NCBI GenBank assembly: GCA_034432795.1
Contig: DAOUBF010000020.1
Span: forward strand, 1 to 62,704
DNA: 62,704 bases
Direction of reading: 5' to 3'
Source: DAOUBF01 sp034432795
GTDB taxonomy: Bacteria; Chloroflexota; Anaerolineae; DSLN01
In this document: piece after piece, positions 36,006 to 44,531 of the stretch
Layout of the letters: each line of letters begins with the position of its first letter
Numbering within the stretch: position 1 is the stretch's first letter
Position numbers and translations under genes: made by a program
Notes under the pieces: model-generated
The model's input: only the letters and a program-made list of their open reading frames with translations
What the model was told of the DNA's origin: nothing
Databases searched by the model: none

Positions 36006-36030
36006 CCCTCCCCCCACAGAGGGGGGAGGG
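36006..36030. repeat. GC-rich palindrome of the dispersed family
   Basis: CCCTCCCCCC and GGGGGGAGGG pair over 10 bp around ACAGA. Similar blocks occur at 16695, 26262, 40100 and 43064. Confidence 0.7.
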
Positions 36031-36149
36031 GGCAACTTCTCTCCCCCTGGACGGGGGAGGGCAAAGGAGGGGGTGACATTGCCCCCGCTCCAGCCCTCTC
36101 TCCCATAGGGGCGAGGCGCGCCTCGCCCCCCATGTGAAATGCATCCGTC

Positions 36150-36178
36150 TGTCATCTCTGGCCCGTTTCTGTTATAAT
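36150..36178 (+). promoter_or_regulatory. Extended -10 promoter for the coiled-coil gene
   Basis: TGTTATAAT (TATAAT at 36173-36178) gives a strong extended -10; the -35 region (TGTCAT) is weak. It lies 39 bp before the ATG. Confidence 0.5.
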
Positions 36179-36216
36179 GGCGCCATACCCCGAATGCAAG
36201 ATGGAGCCATAAGACC

Positions 36217-37437
36217 ATGATGACGATGGACCTGAGCCAAGCCTCCAAGATGTTAATCTGGCTGGACGAGGAGCGACGCAAGGATAAGGCCGAGATCGCC
36301 GCGCTGCAGCAGCGGCTGATCGGCCTGGAATCTACCCTGGCGGAATCTGCCCGGCGCATTCAGGAATTGGAGGGGCGTGTCGCCTCGCTTCAGGCCCAAC
36401 TCAACCGCCTGCCACAGGTGGATAAGGCTCTGGAGCGGCTGCGCCAGGAGGTCGTCCAGATGCTGGAAGAGAGCGATGCGCGCACCACAACGGCGTTGCG
36501 CGAGGCCGAGAAGGTGCGCCGGATTGAGTACGACACGCTCTCGCGTGCCCTGGCCGATCTCAAGAAGGAGTTGGCGCCCATCCCTCAAATTGAGGGGCAG
36601 ATCCCCCCGCTCCAGGCTGAGCAGCAACGCCTGAACGCCGTCCTCGCCAACCTTGAACATACGCTCATGCAACTGGACGAGCGCATTGAGGAACGCGTGC
36701 GCGATGTCACCTACCTGGAGGAGGGCCGCCGCCAGGATACCCGCCGTATCGCTGAACTGCAGCAGGAGGTCATTGAGCTGCGCAAGAAGACTGAGGCCTT
36801 CCCACCCAAGCTGGATATGCTGGAAGACCTGGCCCGCCGCACGGAGGCGCGCCTCTCGGAGTTGACCGCGCTGGAGGCCGAGCGCCGCCAGGAGCAGACC
36901 CGCTGGATTGAGCACCAGGCGCTGACGCTGCGTGAGCGCGAACGCCGCTTGAACGAATGGGAAGCTGTTGTAATGGAGGCCCAGAAGCGCATTGAGGAGG
37001 CCGCCAAACGGGTGCAGAGTGTCACCGAGCAACAGCAGATCGTGACCGCCGCGGTGGCCACAATTGAGGCATTCAAACAGCGCATTGAGCAGCGCCAGAA
37101 TGAGGTCGCCGAGATGCAGCGGCTGGCCGAGGACCGCATCAAGCAGCAGTGGGTGGAGTTTCTGGCCGAGGAAGATAAGCGCTGGAAGCAACTGAATGTG
37201 ACCTTGCAGGAGAAGTGGCGCGACCACGAACGCTCTCATCGCGAGGTTGTGGAACGTATTGAAGCCCTGGAAGGGATCCCTGCAACGCTTTGGGCCGAGA
37301 TCAAGGCGCTGTGGCAGTTACAGGAGGCCCACACCCAGACGCTGACCGAGTTCGCCCGCAACTGGCTGGAAGACTGGGAGGGACGCATGGAGTCTGGTGT
37401 CAAACGTCCAACGTCTAACGTCCAACGTCCAATGTGA
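36217..37437 (+). CDS. Long coiled-coil protein
   Basis: A 406-residue, almost entirely helical protein with heptad patterns from about residue 20 to 380, rich in Glu, Arg, Gln and Leu. There is no signal peptide or membrane helix, so it is cytoplasmic and probably a rod-like or structural protein. Several LERLRQE- and RRQ-type repeats support a coiled coil. The last residues (KRPTSNVQRPM) are encoded by a five-unit heptamer array and are not ancestral. No family name can be given. It precedes selB on the same strand, but a repeat cluster lies between them. Confidence 0.78.
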   Translation: MMTMDLSQASKMLIWLDEERRKDKAEIAALQQRLIGLESTLAESARRIQELEGRVASLQAQLNRLPQVDKALERLRQEVVQMLEESDARTTTALREAEKVRRIEYDTLSRALADLKKELAPIPQIEGQIPPLQAEQQRLNAVLANLEHTLMQLDERIEERVRDVTYLEEGRRQDTRRIAELQQEVIELRKKTEAFPPKLDMLEDLARRTEARLSELTALEAERRQEQTRWIEHQALTLRERERRLNEWEAVVMEAQKRIEEAAKRVQSVTEQQQIVTAAVATIEAFKQRIEQRQNEVAEMQRLAEDRIKQQWVEFLAEEDKRWKQLNVTLQEKWRDHERSHREVVERIEALEGIPATLWAEIKALWQLQEAHTQTLTEFARNWLEDWEGRMESGVKRPTSNVQRPM

Positions 37438-37507
37438 AGCAGGGGGAGATGGACGACGGACGACAGAGAGCCACGCATGGTCTGGGGTCTGTCGTCGGTC
37501 GTCGGTG
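37399..37507. repeat. Heptamer arrays at the coiled-coil/selB junction
   Basis: Five units of GTCCAAC type at 37399-37433 run into the coiled-coil stop. Then GGACGAC units lie at 37451-37471 and GTCGGTC units at 37487-37507, mirrored with respect to each other, just before selB. Confidence 0.8.
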
Positions 37508-37512
37508 GTGCG

Positions 37513-39429
37513 ATGTACGTTATCGGCACGGCAGGCCACGTGGATCACGGTAAGTCCACGCTCGTCCAGGCGTTGACGGGCATTAATCCCGACCGGCTCA
37601 AGGAGGAGCAGGAGCGGGAGATGACCATTGACCTGGGCTTCGCCTGGTTGACATTGCCCAATGGCGAAAGCGTGGGCATCGTGGACGTGCCCGGCCACCG
37701 CGATTTTATAGAGAACATGCTGGCCGGGGTGGGCGGGATTGACGCCGCTCTGTTCGTTATCGCCGCCGACGAAGGCGTCATGCCTCAGACGCGCGAGCAC
37801 CTGGCGATCCTGGACCTGTTGGGCATCAACGGCGGCGTGATCGCGCTCACCAAGATTGACCTGGTTACCGATCCCGAATGGCTTGACCTGGTCTCTGCCG
37901 AGATCATGGAGACCGTGTCCAATACCGTTTTGGCCGACGCGCCGATTGTCCCTGTCTCGGCGCGCACCGGCCAGGGGCTGGATGAATTGCTCAAAGCGCT
38001 CCAGGTGTGTCTGGCCGAGCGCCCCTCGCGGCCTGATCTGGGCCGCCCGCGCCTGCCCATAGACCGTGCCTTCACCATGACCGGCTTTGGCACGGTGGTC
38101 ACCGGCACGTTGAGCGACGGAACGTTTACGCTGGGCCAGGAAGCGGAGATCCAGCCCCAGGGGTTGCGCGCCCGCATTCGCGGCCTGCAAACACACAAGC
38201 GCAAGATTGAGCGCGCCGTGCCAGGTAGCCGCGTGGCGATCAACCTGGCGGGCGTCAGCCCTGCCGATCTGAAGCGCGGCGATGTGGTCACGCTCCCTGG
38301 CGTGCTGCGGCCCACGCAACTGATAGATGTGCGCTTCCGCCATCTGCCGGATGCGCCGCGTCCGCTGCGCCACAACACCGAGGTGAAGTTCTTTTCAGGC
38401 GCGGCGGAGGTCGTGGCCATCGTGCGCCTGTTGGGGGACGACAGCCTGGCGCCTGGCGAGAGTGGCTGGCTGCAACTGCGGCTGGCCCGCCCCCTGGCAC
38501 TGGCGGCAGGTGACCGGTTTATCCTGCGCGCCACGTCGCCACCGGCCACCATCGGCGGCGGCGTGATCGTGGACCCACACCCTACCCGCAGGCACCGGCG
38601 CTTTCAGCCGGAGGTCATCGCACGGCTGGAGGCACTGGTTCAGGGGACACCGACCGAGGTGCTCTTTCAGACGTTGGAGCAGCAGGGCGTTGCCCAGGCA
38701 TCTGAGTTGTTGCGCCGGCTGCCCCTGGGTGGGGGGAGCGAGGCGCAGGCGGCGCTTGATGCGCTCATTCAAGGGGGCCGTGTGATCGCCCTCACCGAGT
38801 CGCAAGACCCATTTCTCGCCTCCCGTCCGACCTGGGAGAGGCTGGCTGACGAGCTTCACACAGCATTGGTCGCCTATCACCGCGCGCATCCGCTCAAACG
38901 AGGGATGCCCCGCGAGGAACTGAGGAGCCGCCTGCGCCTGGAGGCCCGGGCCTTCCAGGCAGTGTTGGGCCGCGCCACGGCAGAGGGGCGGGTTGTGGAC
39001 CAGGGGGCGGTGGTGCGTCTGCCCGATTTCGCCCCCCACCTGACCGCCGAGCAGGAGCGCCAGGCGGAGGCCTTCCTGGCTGCCTGCCGCCGAGACCCGT
39101 ATGCCACGCCATCGGTCAAAGAGGCTGCCGCCCAGATTGGGCCAGATGTGCTCCAGTTCCTGGTGGAGCAGGGGCGCCTGGTGCAGGTGAGCGAGGAGGT
39201 GCTGTTCCTGCCGGAGACCTATCAGGCGATGGTGGCAGGTGTCCGCCACTATATTGAGGAGAAGGGGAGCATCACCGTGGCCCAGGCACGCGACCTGTTC
39301 AACACCAGCCGCAAATATGTCCTGGCGCTCTTAGAGCATCTGGATCGGGAGGGGAGGACGCAGCGCGTGGGCGATGCGCGGGTATGGAGCGGACGACAGA
39401 CGATGGACGATAGACAACGGACGCCATGA
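37513..39429 (+). CDS. selB: Selenocysteine-specific elongation factor SelB
   Basis: A 638-residue GTPase that delivers Sec-tRNA to UGA codons marked by a SECIS hairpin. The G1 motif is GHVDHGKST (near residue 8), DVPGH is G3 and TKIDLV holds G4. A C-terminal winged-helix part (about 380-630) should bind the SECIS RNA. Length and layout match SelB rather than EF-Tu. The ATG at 37513 gives the correct N-terminus; the longer frame adds repeat-encoded residues. The last ~14 residues (from WSGRQTM) come from a heptamer array. No selA, selC or selD is in the window. Confidence 0.9.
   Translation: MYVIGTAGHVDHGKSTLVQALTGINPDRLKEEQEREMTIDLGFAWLTLPNGESVGIVDVPGHRDFIENMLAGVGGIDAALFVIAADEGVMPQTREHLAILDLLGINGGVIALTKIDLVTDPEWLDLVSAEIMETVSNTVLADAPIVPVSARTGQGLDELLKALQVCLAERPSRPDLGRPRLPIDRAFTMTGFGTVVTGTLSDGTFTLGQEAEIQPQGLRARIRGLQTHKRKIERAVPGSRVAINLAGVSPADLKRGDVVTLPGVLRPTQLIDVRFRHLPDAPRPLRHNTEVKFFSGAAEVVAIVRLLGDDSLAPGESGWLQLRLARPLALAAGDRFILRATSPPATIGGGVIVDPHPTRRHRRFQPEVIARLEALVQGTPTEVLFQTLEQQGVAQASELLRRLPLGGGSEAQAALDALIQGGRVIALTESQDPFLASRPTWERLADELHTALVAYHRAHPLKRGMPREELRSRLRLEARAFQAVLGRATAEGRVVDQGAVVRLPDFAPHLTAEQERQAEAFLAACRRDPYATPSVKEAAAQIGPDVLQFLVEQGRLVQVSEEVLFLPETYQAMVAGVRHYIEEKGSITVAQARDLFNTSRKYVLALLEHLDREGRTQRVGDARVWSGRQTMDDRQRTP
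39391..39425. repeat. Heptamer array at the selB 3' end
   Basis: Five units GGACGAC, AGACGAT, GGACGAT, AGACAAC and GGACGCC encode the end of SelB and abut the next start codon. Confidence 0.75.
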
Positions 39430-39430
39430 T

Positions 39431-40087
39431 ATGACCGATCTGCATCAGGGGCAGCCGGTTCTGATCCAGGGGGAGCCGCTGGAGCAGGCGCGGGCGGCCA
39501 TGATCATGTTGCATGGGCGCGGCGCTACAGCGAAGGACATCCTGACGTTGGCGGCTCACCTTCCCCAAGCGGGCTTCGCCTTCCTCGCGCCCCAGGCTGC
39601 GAATAACACCTGGTACCCGTATCGCTTCCTCGCACCTATCGCCAGCAACGAACCCTGGCTGTCCTCGGCTCTGGCTGCTGTGGGCGCTGTCCTGGCCCAG
39701 GTGGAGGAGGCGGGCATCCCTGCCGAACGCACATTATTGCTCGGCTTTTCCCAGGGGGCCTGCCTGGCGCTGGAGTTCGCAGCCCGCCATGCCCGGCGCT
39801 ACGGCGGGGTGATCGGCCTGAGCGGTGGGCTGATCGGCCCGGACGATGCGCCCCGCGATTACCCTGGCTCGCTGGCGGGCACGCCAGTCTTTCTCGGTTG
39901 CAGCGACGTGGACCTGCATATCCCTAAAGAGCGTGTGCTTCATGCCGCCGAGGTACTGCGCCGCCTGGGGGCAGAGGTTACCGTGCGGCTATACCCCAAC
40001 ATGGGCCATACCGTCAATCAAGATGAACTGGATGTCATCCGGGGAATGATGGCGGCGATAAAGACGGAGGACGAGGGCGGGCGCTGA
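39431..40087 (+). CDS. Alpha/beta hydrolase of the carboxylesterase/phospholipase type
   Basis: A 218-residue esterase. The nucleophile is Ser107 (GFSQGA), the acid Asp159 (GCSDVDLHIP) and the base His193 (NMGHTVN). The FSQGA elbow places it with phospholipase/carboxylesterases of the YpfH group, which act on small esters or acyl groups. The start ATG lies one base after the selB stop, so it is likely cotranscribed, although no functional link is known. The end KTEDEGGR is again repeat-like. Confidence 0.88.
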   Translation: MTDLHQGQPVLIQGEPLEQARAAMIMLHGRGATAKDILTLAAHLPQAGFAFLAPQAANNTWYPYRFLAPIASNEPWLSSALAAVGAVLAQVEEAGIPAERTLLLGFSQGACLALEFAARHARRYGGVIGLSGGLIGPDDAPRDYPGSLAGTPVFLGCSDVDLHIPKERVLHAAEVLRRLGAEVTVRLYPNMGHTVNQDELDVIRGMMAAIKTEDEGGR

Positions 40088-40131
40088 CTGCCGTCCCTAC
40101 CCCCCACCCCAGCCCTCCCCCACAAATGGGG

Positions 40132-41448
40132 CTACTTCCCTGTTGCGGGCAGGAATAGCTTGAATAGGGCCTGGTAGGTCTGGAGGACGCCCAAAGGCTC
40201 GCCGCTCCAGCCGCCGGCGGCGTATAAGTCGCCCTCCAGTGCGGCCACGCCCAGGTTGCGCCACTGGAAGGTGAGCGGCGTCTCAAAGCGTGCCCACGAA
40301 TCGGTGGTGGGATCGTAGCGTTCGTTAAAACTCAAATAGCCGGTCCAACCGCCACCCACAACATACAGCCGATCCTGGATCACGCCCGCGCCGATGCCCC
40401 CCCGCGCCTCGGCCATCGGTGCACAGCTTGCCCATGTGTCTGTGGCCGGGTCGTAAGCCTCGCAGGTAGCGTATTCTTTGGTGTTGTCATAGCCGCCGAC
40501 CACGTAAATGCGGCCTGCGATGGCGCCGGCGGCGGCGAAACCGCGCGCTGTGGGCATGGGACGTCGGGCCTCCCAGGTATCGCGCCGGGGATCGTAAACA
40601 TAGGTGTTGGGGACATAGCGCGTCCCATCCCAACCCCCGAAGAGGTAGAGGCGATCCTCCAGCGCGGCAATGGCATACGCGCCCAGACGCGTGGGCAGAT
40701 GCGCCCGGCTGAGCCAGCGATCTGCCGTCGTGTCGTACACCTCCAGGATGTCCATCGGCTGTCCATCGGCCCCGAACCCGCCGGGGACGTAGATCAGGGT
40801 GCCTGCTGCGGCGGCGCCGATATTCGCTGCTGCTGTCGGCTTACGCGCCCCAGGCGCCCAGGTATTCGTACTGGGGTCGTAGATGTCCACCGCGCCGGTC
40901 ACGCCTTCAATCGTCTCGCCACCGATGGCGTACAGCTTGCGGTCCACAGCGACCAGGGCCAGGCGGCTGCGGGGCGCGGGCATCTGGGCGCGCGCCCTCC
41001 AGCGCGAGGGGCTTCCCACCACAGTAGGGGTGGGGGTCAGGCAGTCGCTGAACGCATCGGGGCAATTCATCGGGCCGGGCGAGGCCGCGTGTGGCCAGGC
41101 GGCCAGTGTCCCCAGGGCTACAAGCAGAGCGGCCACTACCAGGAAGAGGCGCTTGGCGCGCGGCAGCGGGACGGGGGGAGGTACCTCCGGTTGGGGGGCG
41201 GACTCAACCGCCTCTTGCGGCACGGTCACCCAGCCCTCGCGGATCGCCACCATTGTGGCCTCTGTGCGCGACTCCACGCCCAGCTTGGCGAAGATGTTAC
41301 GCAGGTGGACCTTAACCGTGTTCGGGCTGATGAACAGTTCGCGCGCGATCTGGTTGTTGCTGGCGCCGGTGGCGACCAGCCGCAAGATCTCTAATTCTCG
41401 CTCGCTCAGAGGCTCGTTCGCGCCGTTTATCTCTCGCGGCTCTTTCAT
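40132..41448 (-). CDS. Membrane-anchored LuxR-type regulator with extracytoplasmic Kelch propeller
   Basis: A 438-residue protein with an unusual layout. Residues 14-68 are a LuxR/FixJ helix-turn-helix (LSERELEILRLVATGASNN then QIARELFISPNTVKVHLRNI). A proline-rich linker leads to one membrane helix (about 101-117, LFLVVAALLVALGTLAA). After a Thr/Pro linker there are about five to six Kelch repeats (YAIGG, YVPGG, YLFGGWDG, YVVGGY, YVVGGG). The HTH should be cytoplasmic and the propeller outside. This resembles ToxR/CadC-type one-component transmembrane regulators but with a LuxR HTH and a Kelch sensor. The ligand and targets are unknown. Confidence 0.85.
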   Translation of the reverse strand: MKEPREINGANEPLSERELEILRLVATGASNNQIARELFISPNTVKVHLRNIFAKLGVESRTEATMVAIREGWVTVPQEAVESAPQPEVPPPVPLPRAKRLFLVVAALLVALGTLAAWPHAASPGPMNCPDAFSDCLTPTPTVVGSPSRWRARAQMPAPRSRLALVAVDRKLYAIGGETIEGVTGAVDIYDPSTNTWAPGARKPTAAANIGAAAAGTLIYVPGGFGADGQPMDILEVYDTTADRWLSRAHLPTRLGAYAIAALEDRLYLFGGWDGTRYVPNTYVYDPRRDTWEARRPMPTARGFAAAGAIAGRIYVVGGYDNTKEYATCEAYDPATDTWASCAPMAEARGGIGAGVIQDRLYVVGGGWTGYLSFNERYDPTTDSWARFETPLTFQWRNLGVAALEGDLYAAGGWSGEPLGVLQTYQALFKLFLPATGK

Positions 41449-41505
41449 CGTTCACTGACCACTGGCCGTTGGGTGCATCTCAGCGGCCTAGCGGTTGAAA
41501 CCGCT

Positions 41506-41540
41506 GTCCGTCGTCCGTTATCTATCGTCCGTCGTCCACT
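41506..41540. repeat. Heptamer array at the tilS 3' end
   Basis: Units GTCCGTC, GTCCGTT, ATCTATC, GTCCGTC and GTCCACT. The tilS stop lies inside it, so VDDGR at the TilS end is repeat-derived. Confidence 0.75.
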
Positions 41541-43045
41541 TTGCTGAAGCGCAGGTGCAGCACCTCCTGCGTGTGTTCGGTCACCCGCACAGTCTCGTCC
41601 ACGCGGAAGCCGCACACCCAGAGAATGGTATCCCCAGCCACCAGCAGGGGGATGGCGTCGCGCCAGGGACGCGGCACCTTCAGGTTGATCAGAAGCTGGC
41701 TCACCCGTGTCCTGTGGCCGCCCAGCCCCAACGGGCGGAAGCGGTCACCGGGTTGCCGCCGCCGGAGGTAAAGCGCGCCTGAAGACATACGCTGAACCAC
41801 TTGATAATCCAGGTAGGCCTGCCAGGGATCGGGGTTCAACTCAACTGCGGTGCGTTCCCAGCCATCGGGGGGCAGCACCCGTGCCTCCAGTTGCCATTCC
41901 CCCAGCGGTGTGATGCCGGGCACGGCCACAGGCACGGGCGCCTGATCATACAGGAGCGGCCAGTCGGGCGGCGGGCCAGCCACACCCGGCCCGGCCACGA
42001 TCAGCCGGTCGTAGGTGACGGAGAGCGTCAATCCGGCGGGTAAACTGGCCTGTGCGCCCACGCTGCCCCTGGCGGCCACCTCCACCGCGTTTTCAATGAC
42101 CTCATAGGGCACGTCGCGCAGGCTGTGGCGCAGCCGCACCACAGCGCTGCGCAGCAGGCCGCGCTGTAGCCCGATAGGGAGGTGCGCCCAGGCTGTGCGA
42201 TCAAACACCACCGCCTCGTCCGATTCCGCCTGCACGGTCCGCGCCCAGGCCGCCTCGCAGGCCAGGCGCAACACCTCCACATCGCCCGCCATAACCTCGG
42301 CGCTGCGCCACAGCACTTCGCGGATGCGCGAGTTATACGTCTCCAGCAGGGGCAACAACTCATGGCGCAGCCGGTTACGATAGTAGGTGGTGTCCAGATT
42401 GGAGCGGTCAAAGCGCGGTTGCAGGCCGTGCTCGCGGCAATAGGCCTCAATCTCCGTGCGGGGCACGCCCAGCAAGGGCCGGATCAGCCAAGGCCCCTCC
42501 CTCTCCATACTGAAGCCGGGCTTCAGCCCCCCAGATGGGGCTTCCCCTAACAGGTGATAATGCGATAGCATCGTTTTGGGCAACATGCCGCGCAGGCCCG
42601 CCGGCCCTGCGCCACGCAGCCAGTGCATCACCACCGTCTCCACTTGGTCATCGGCGTTGTGCCCGACCGCGATCTTATCTGCCCCGACCTGCGCTGCGAC
42701 CTCGGCCAGGAAGGTGTAGCGGGCCTGGCGGGCGGCCTCTTCCAGCGAGAGGCGGTGGGTGCGGGCCAGCGCAGGCACATCACGCGCTCCAACGGTGACC
42801 GGTAACCCCCAGCGTTTCGCCAGGTCGGCCACAAAGGCCGCATCGGCCTCGGCCTCTTCGCCGCGCATACGATGGTTCAGGTGCGCCACGTGAAGCTGGA
42901 GGTCCCATTCCTCTTGCAGGCGCAACAGCACATGGAGCAGGCACAGGGAATCTGGCCCGCCGGACACGCCGACCACCAGCCGGTCGCCCGCGTTCAGCAG
43001 TTCGTAACGCCTGATCGCCCGCCGCACGGCGGCCACGACGTTCAT
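41522..43045 (-). CDS. tilS: tRNA(Ile)-lysidine synthetase TilS
   Basis: A 507-residue enzyme that adds lysine to C34 of the AUA-reading tRNA-Ile. The PP-loop SGGPDSLC lies near residue 28. HNADDQVETVVMHWLRGAG (the ATPase core), RPLLGVPRTEIEAYC, RFDRSNLDTTYYRNRLRHEL and the C-terminal LYLRRRQPGDRFRPLG are all TilS signatures. Residues about 167-185 (GEAPSGGLKPGFSMEREGP) do not fit the family and are encoded by a copy of the dispersed GC-rich repeat, an in-frame insertion between the core and RPLLGV. I start at the ATG at 43045. Its leader is itself a repeat palindrome, which supplies the GGGAGAGG ribosome site. Confidence 0.92.
   Translation of the reverse strand: MNVVAAVRRAIRRYELLNAGDRLVVGVSGGPDSLCLLHVLLRLQEEWDLQLHVAHLNHRMRGEEAEADAAFVADLAKRWGLPVTVGARDVPALARTHRLSLEEAARQARYTFLAEVAAQVGADKIAVGHNADDQVETVVMHWLRGAGPAGLRGMLPKTMLSHYHLLGEAPSGGLKPGFSMEREGPWLIRPLLGVPRTEIEAYCREHGLQPRFDRSNLDTTYYRNRLRHELLPLLETYNSRIREVLWRSAEVMAGDVEVLRLACEAAWARTVQAESDEAVVFDRTAWAHLPIGLQRGLLRSAVVRLRHSLRDVPYEVIENAVEVAARGSVGAQASLPAGLTLSVTYDRLIVAGPGVAGPPPDWPLLYDQAPVPVAVPGITPLGEWQLEARVLPPDGWERTAVELNPDPWQAYLDYQVVQRMSSGALYLRRRQPGDRFRPLGLGGHRTRVSQLLINLKVPRPWRDAIPLLVAGDTILWVCGFRVDETVRVTEHTQEVLHLRFSKVDDGR
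42491..42547. repeat. Dispersed GC-rich repeat inside tilS
   Basis: The complement reads CCCCATCTGGGGGGCTGAAG then CCCGGCTTCAG, with the same GGGCTGAAGCCCGG core as the intergenic copies at 16638 and 16729. It keeps the tilS frame open. Confidence 0.75.
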
Positions 43046-43388
43046 CCCCAACCTCTCCCCCGGCCCCTCCCCTATTGGGGGAGGGGGGCGAGGTGGAATA
43101 CCCTTATTCACCGGACGGGATCATAGCATGTAAAACATAAAACGGAAAACAGGATCGTGCAAGATCTGAACCGGCCCGAAAGCCCGGTACTGGAGGGGTA
43201 ACCGGCCGGGCCATCTGCCCCGAATCCGAAATGCCCCTGTGATAGGGCATGATTGCATGTTTCCGCCGATTGTGGCATAATGCACTTAGCCTGAGAGAAC
43301 ATTAATCTGTGGTTACGATTCTATATCTCTGCTGTTGTGGCAGCGTCACGCTTGCCGCGTGATCGCCTGGAGGACCGGCGCGATCGCT
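43046..43388. other. Divergent tilS-mreB intergenic region
   Basis: About 340 bp. It holds a palindrome CCCCTCCCC/GGGGAGGGG (43064-43086), a degenerate copy of the dispersed repeat (43171-43199), a segment repeated inverted at 35961 (43197-43231) and the mreB promoter. No gene is supported. Confidence 0.7.
43253..43281 (+). promoter_or_regulatory. Candidate mreB promoter
   Basis: TTGCAT at 43253-43258, a 17-bp spacer, then CATAAT at 43276-43281, 107 bp before the mreB start. Confidence 0.5.
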
Positions 43389-44450
43389 ATGTTTAATCCT
43401 CTCAATGCGCTCCTCGGCCTGTTCAGCCTGGACATTGGAATTGACCTCGGCACGGCGACGACGCTGGTCAATGTCCGGGGTAAGGGGATCATTATCAATG
43501 AGCCGTCCTGGGTGGCGATTGATAAGAAGACCCGCCAGCCCCTGGCCATTGGCCTGGAGGCGCGTGAAATGGTGGGGCGCACGCCAGCGAACATCGTGGC
43601 TATCCGCCCGTTGCGCGATGGGGTGATCTCCGAGTTTGAGATCACCGAGGCCATGCTGAAACACTTCATTGCCAAGGCGCATGACCATATGTTGCTGCGC
43701 GTGCCCCGGCCCCGCGTGGTGGTGGGCATCCCCAGCGGCGTGACCGAGGTGGAGAAGCGGGCCGTGTATGATGCTACCATCTCCGCTGGGGCACGGGAGG
43801 CCTATCTGATTGAAGAGCCGATGGCTGCGGCCATCGGCGCCGGGCTGCCCGTCACCGAGCCGCGTGGCAGCATGATCATTGACATCGGCGGTGGCACGAC
43901 GGAGGTGGCCGTGTTTGCCCTGGGCGGCATCGTCGTCAGCCGCTCTATCCGCGTCGCCGGTGATGAGATGGATGAGGACATCATCCAGTACGCTCGCAGC
44001 AAGTACAACCTGCTCATCGGTGAACGCATGGCCGAACGTGTTAAAATCGCTATTGGCTCGGCCTTCCCCCTGCCCGAAGAGAAAACCATGACCCTGCGCG
44101 GTCGTAATATGATCACCGGGCTGCCCGGCTCTGTAGAGGTGTCCAGTATTGAGATTCGTGAGGCCCTGTCTAACTCGGTCAACACGATCGTGGACACGGT
44201 CAAACAGACCTTGGATGAGACGCCGCCGGAATTGATCTCCGACCTGATGGAGAGCGGGATTTGCATGGCTGGGGGCGGCTCGCTGCTGCATGGCCTGGCC
44301 GAACGCATCGCCGACGAGGTCAAGCTGCGCGTGTGGGTGGCCGAGGACCCCATGACGTGCGTGGCTCGCGGCGCGGGCGCCGTCCTGGAGGACCTGGATA
44401 ACCTGCGCAAGGTCCTGGTCGGCCTGCAACGGGGAAGCACGCAACATTAG
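43389..44450 (+). CDS. mreB: Rod shape-determining protein MreB
   Basis: A 353-residue actin-like ATPase that forms cytoskeletal filaments and guides sidewall synthesis. It shows the phosphate-1 motif SLDIGIDLGTATTLVNV, the phosphate-2 motif IIDIGGGTTEVAV and the adenosine motif CMAGGGSLLHGL. The ATG at 43389 (MFNPLNALLGLF) gives the typical amphipathic N-terminus; the GTG/TTG upstream frame is unneeded. It heads a five-gene shape operon (mreB-mreC-mreD-mrdA-rodA). The stop overlaps a heptamer array. Confidence 0.95.
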   Translation: MFNPLNALLGLFSLDIGIDLGTATTLVNVRGKGIIINEPSWVAIDKKTRQPLAIGLEAREMVGRTPANIVAIRPLRDGVISEFEITEAMLKHFIAKAHDHMLLRVPRPRVVVGIPSGVTEVEKRAVYDATISAGAREAYLIEEPMAAAIGAGLPVTEPRGSMIIDIGGGTTEVAVFALGGIVVSRSIRVAGDEMDEDIIQYARSKYNLLIGERMAERVKIAIGSAFPLPEEKTMTLRGRNMITGLPGSVEVSSIEIREALSNSVNTIVDTVKQTLDETPPELISDLMESGICMAGGGSLLHGLAERIADEVKLRVWVAEDPMTCVARGAGAVLEDLDNLRKVLVGLQRGSTQH

Positions 44451-44483
44451 ACGGAGAACGAAGGACGGAAGACGGAGGACAGC
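44449..44483. repeat. Heptamer array between mreB and mreC
   Basis: Units AGACGGA, GAACGAA, GGACGGA, AGACGGA and GGACAGC start inside the mreB stop codon. Confidence 0.8.
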
Positions 44484-44531
44484 CCAGCCTATCTCCGATC
44501 TCCATTGTGTCATCCTCCGTTGTCAGTTGTC

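Larger units (their letters stand above)
35847..36216. other. Intergenic region with GC-rich repeats
   Basis: About 370 bp. It holds a repeat (35961-35994) that also occurs inverted at 43197-43231, a GC-rich hairpin (36006-36030), a second CCCCCT...GGGGGAGGG block and the promoter of the next gene. No gene is supported. Confidence 0.7.
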
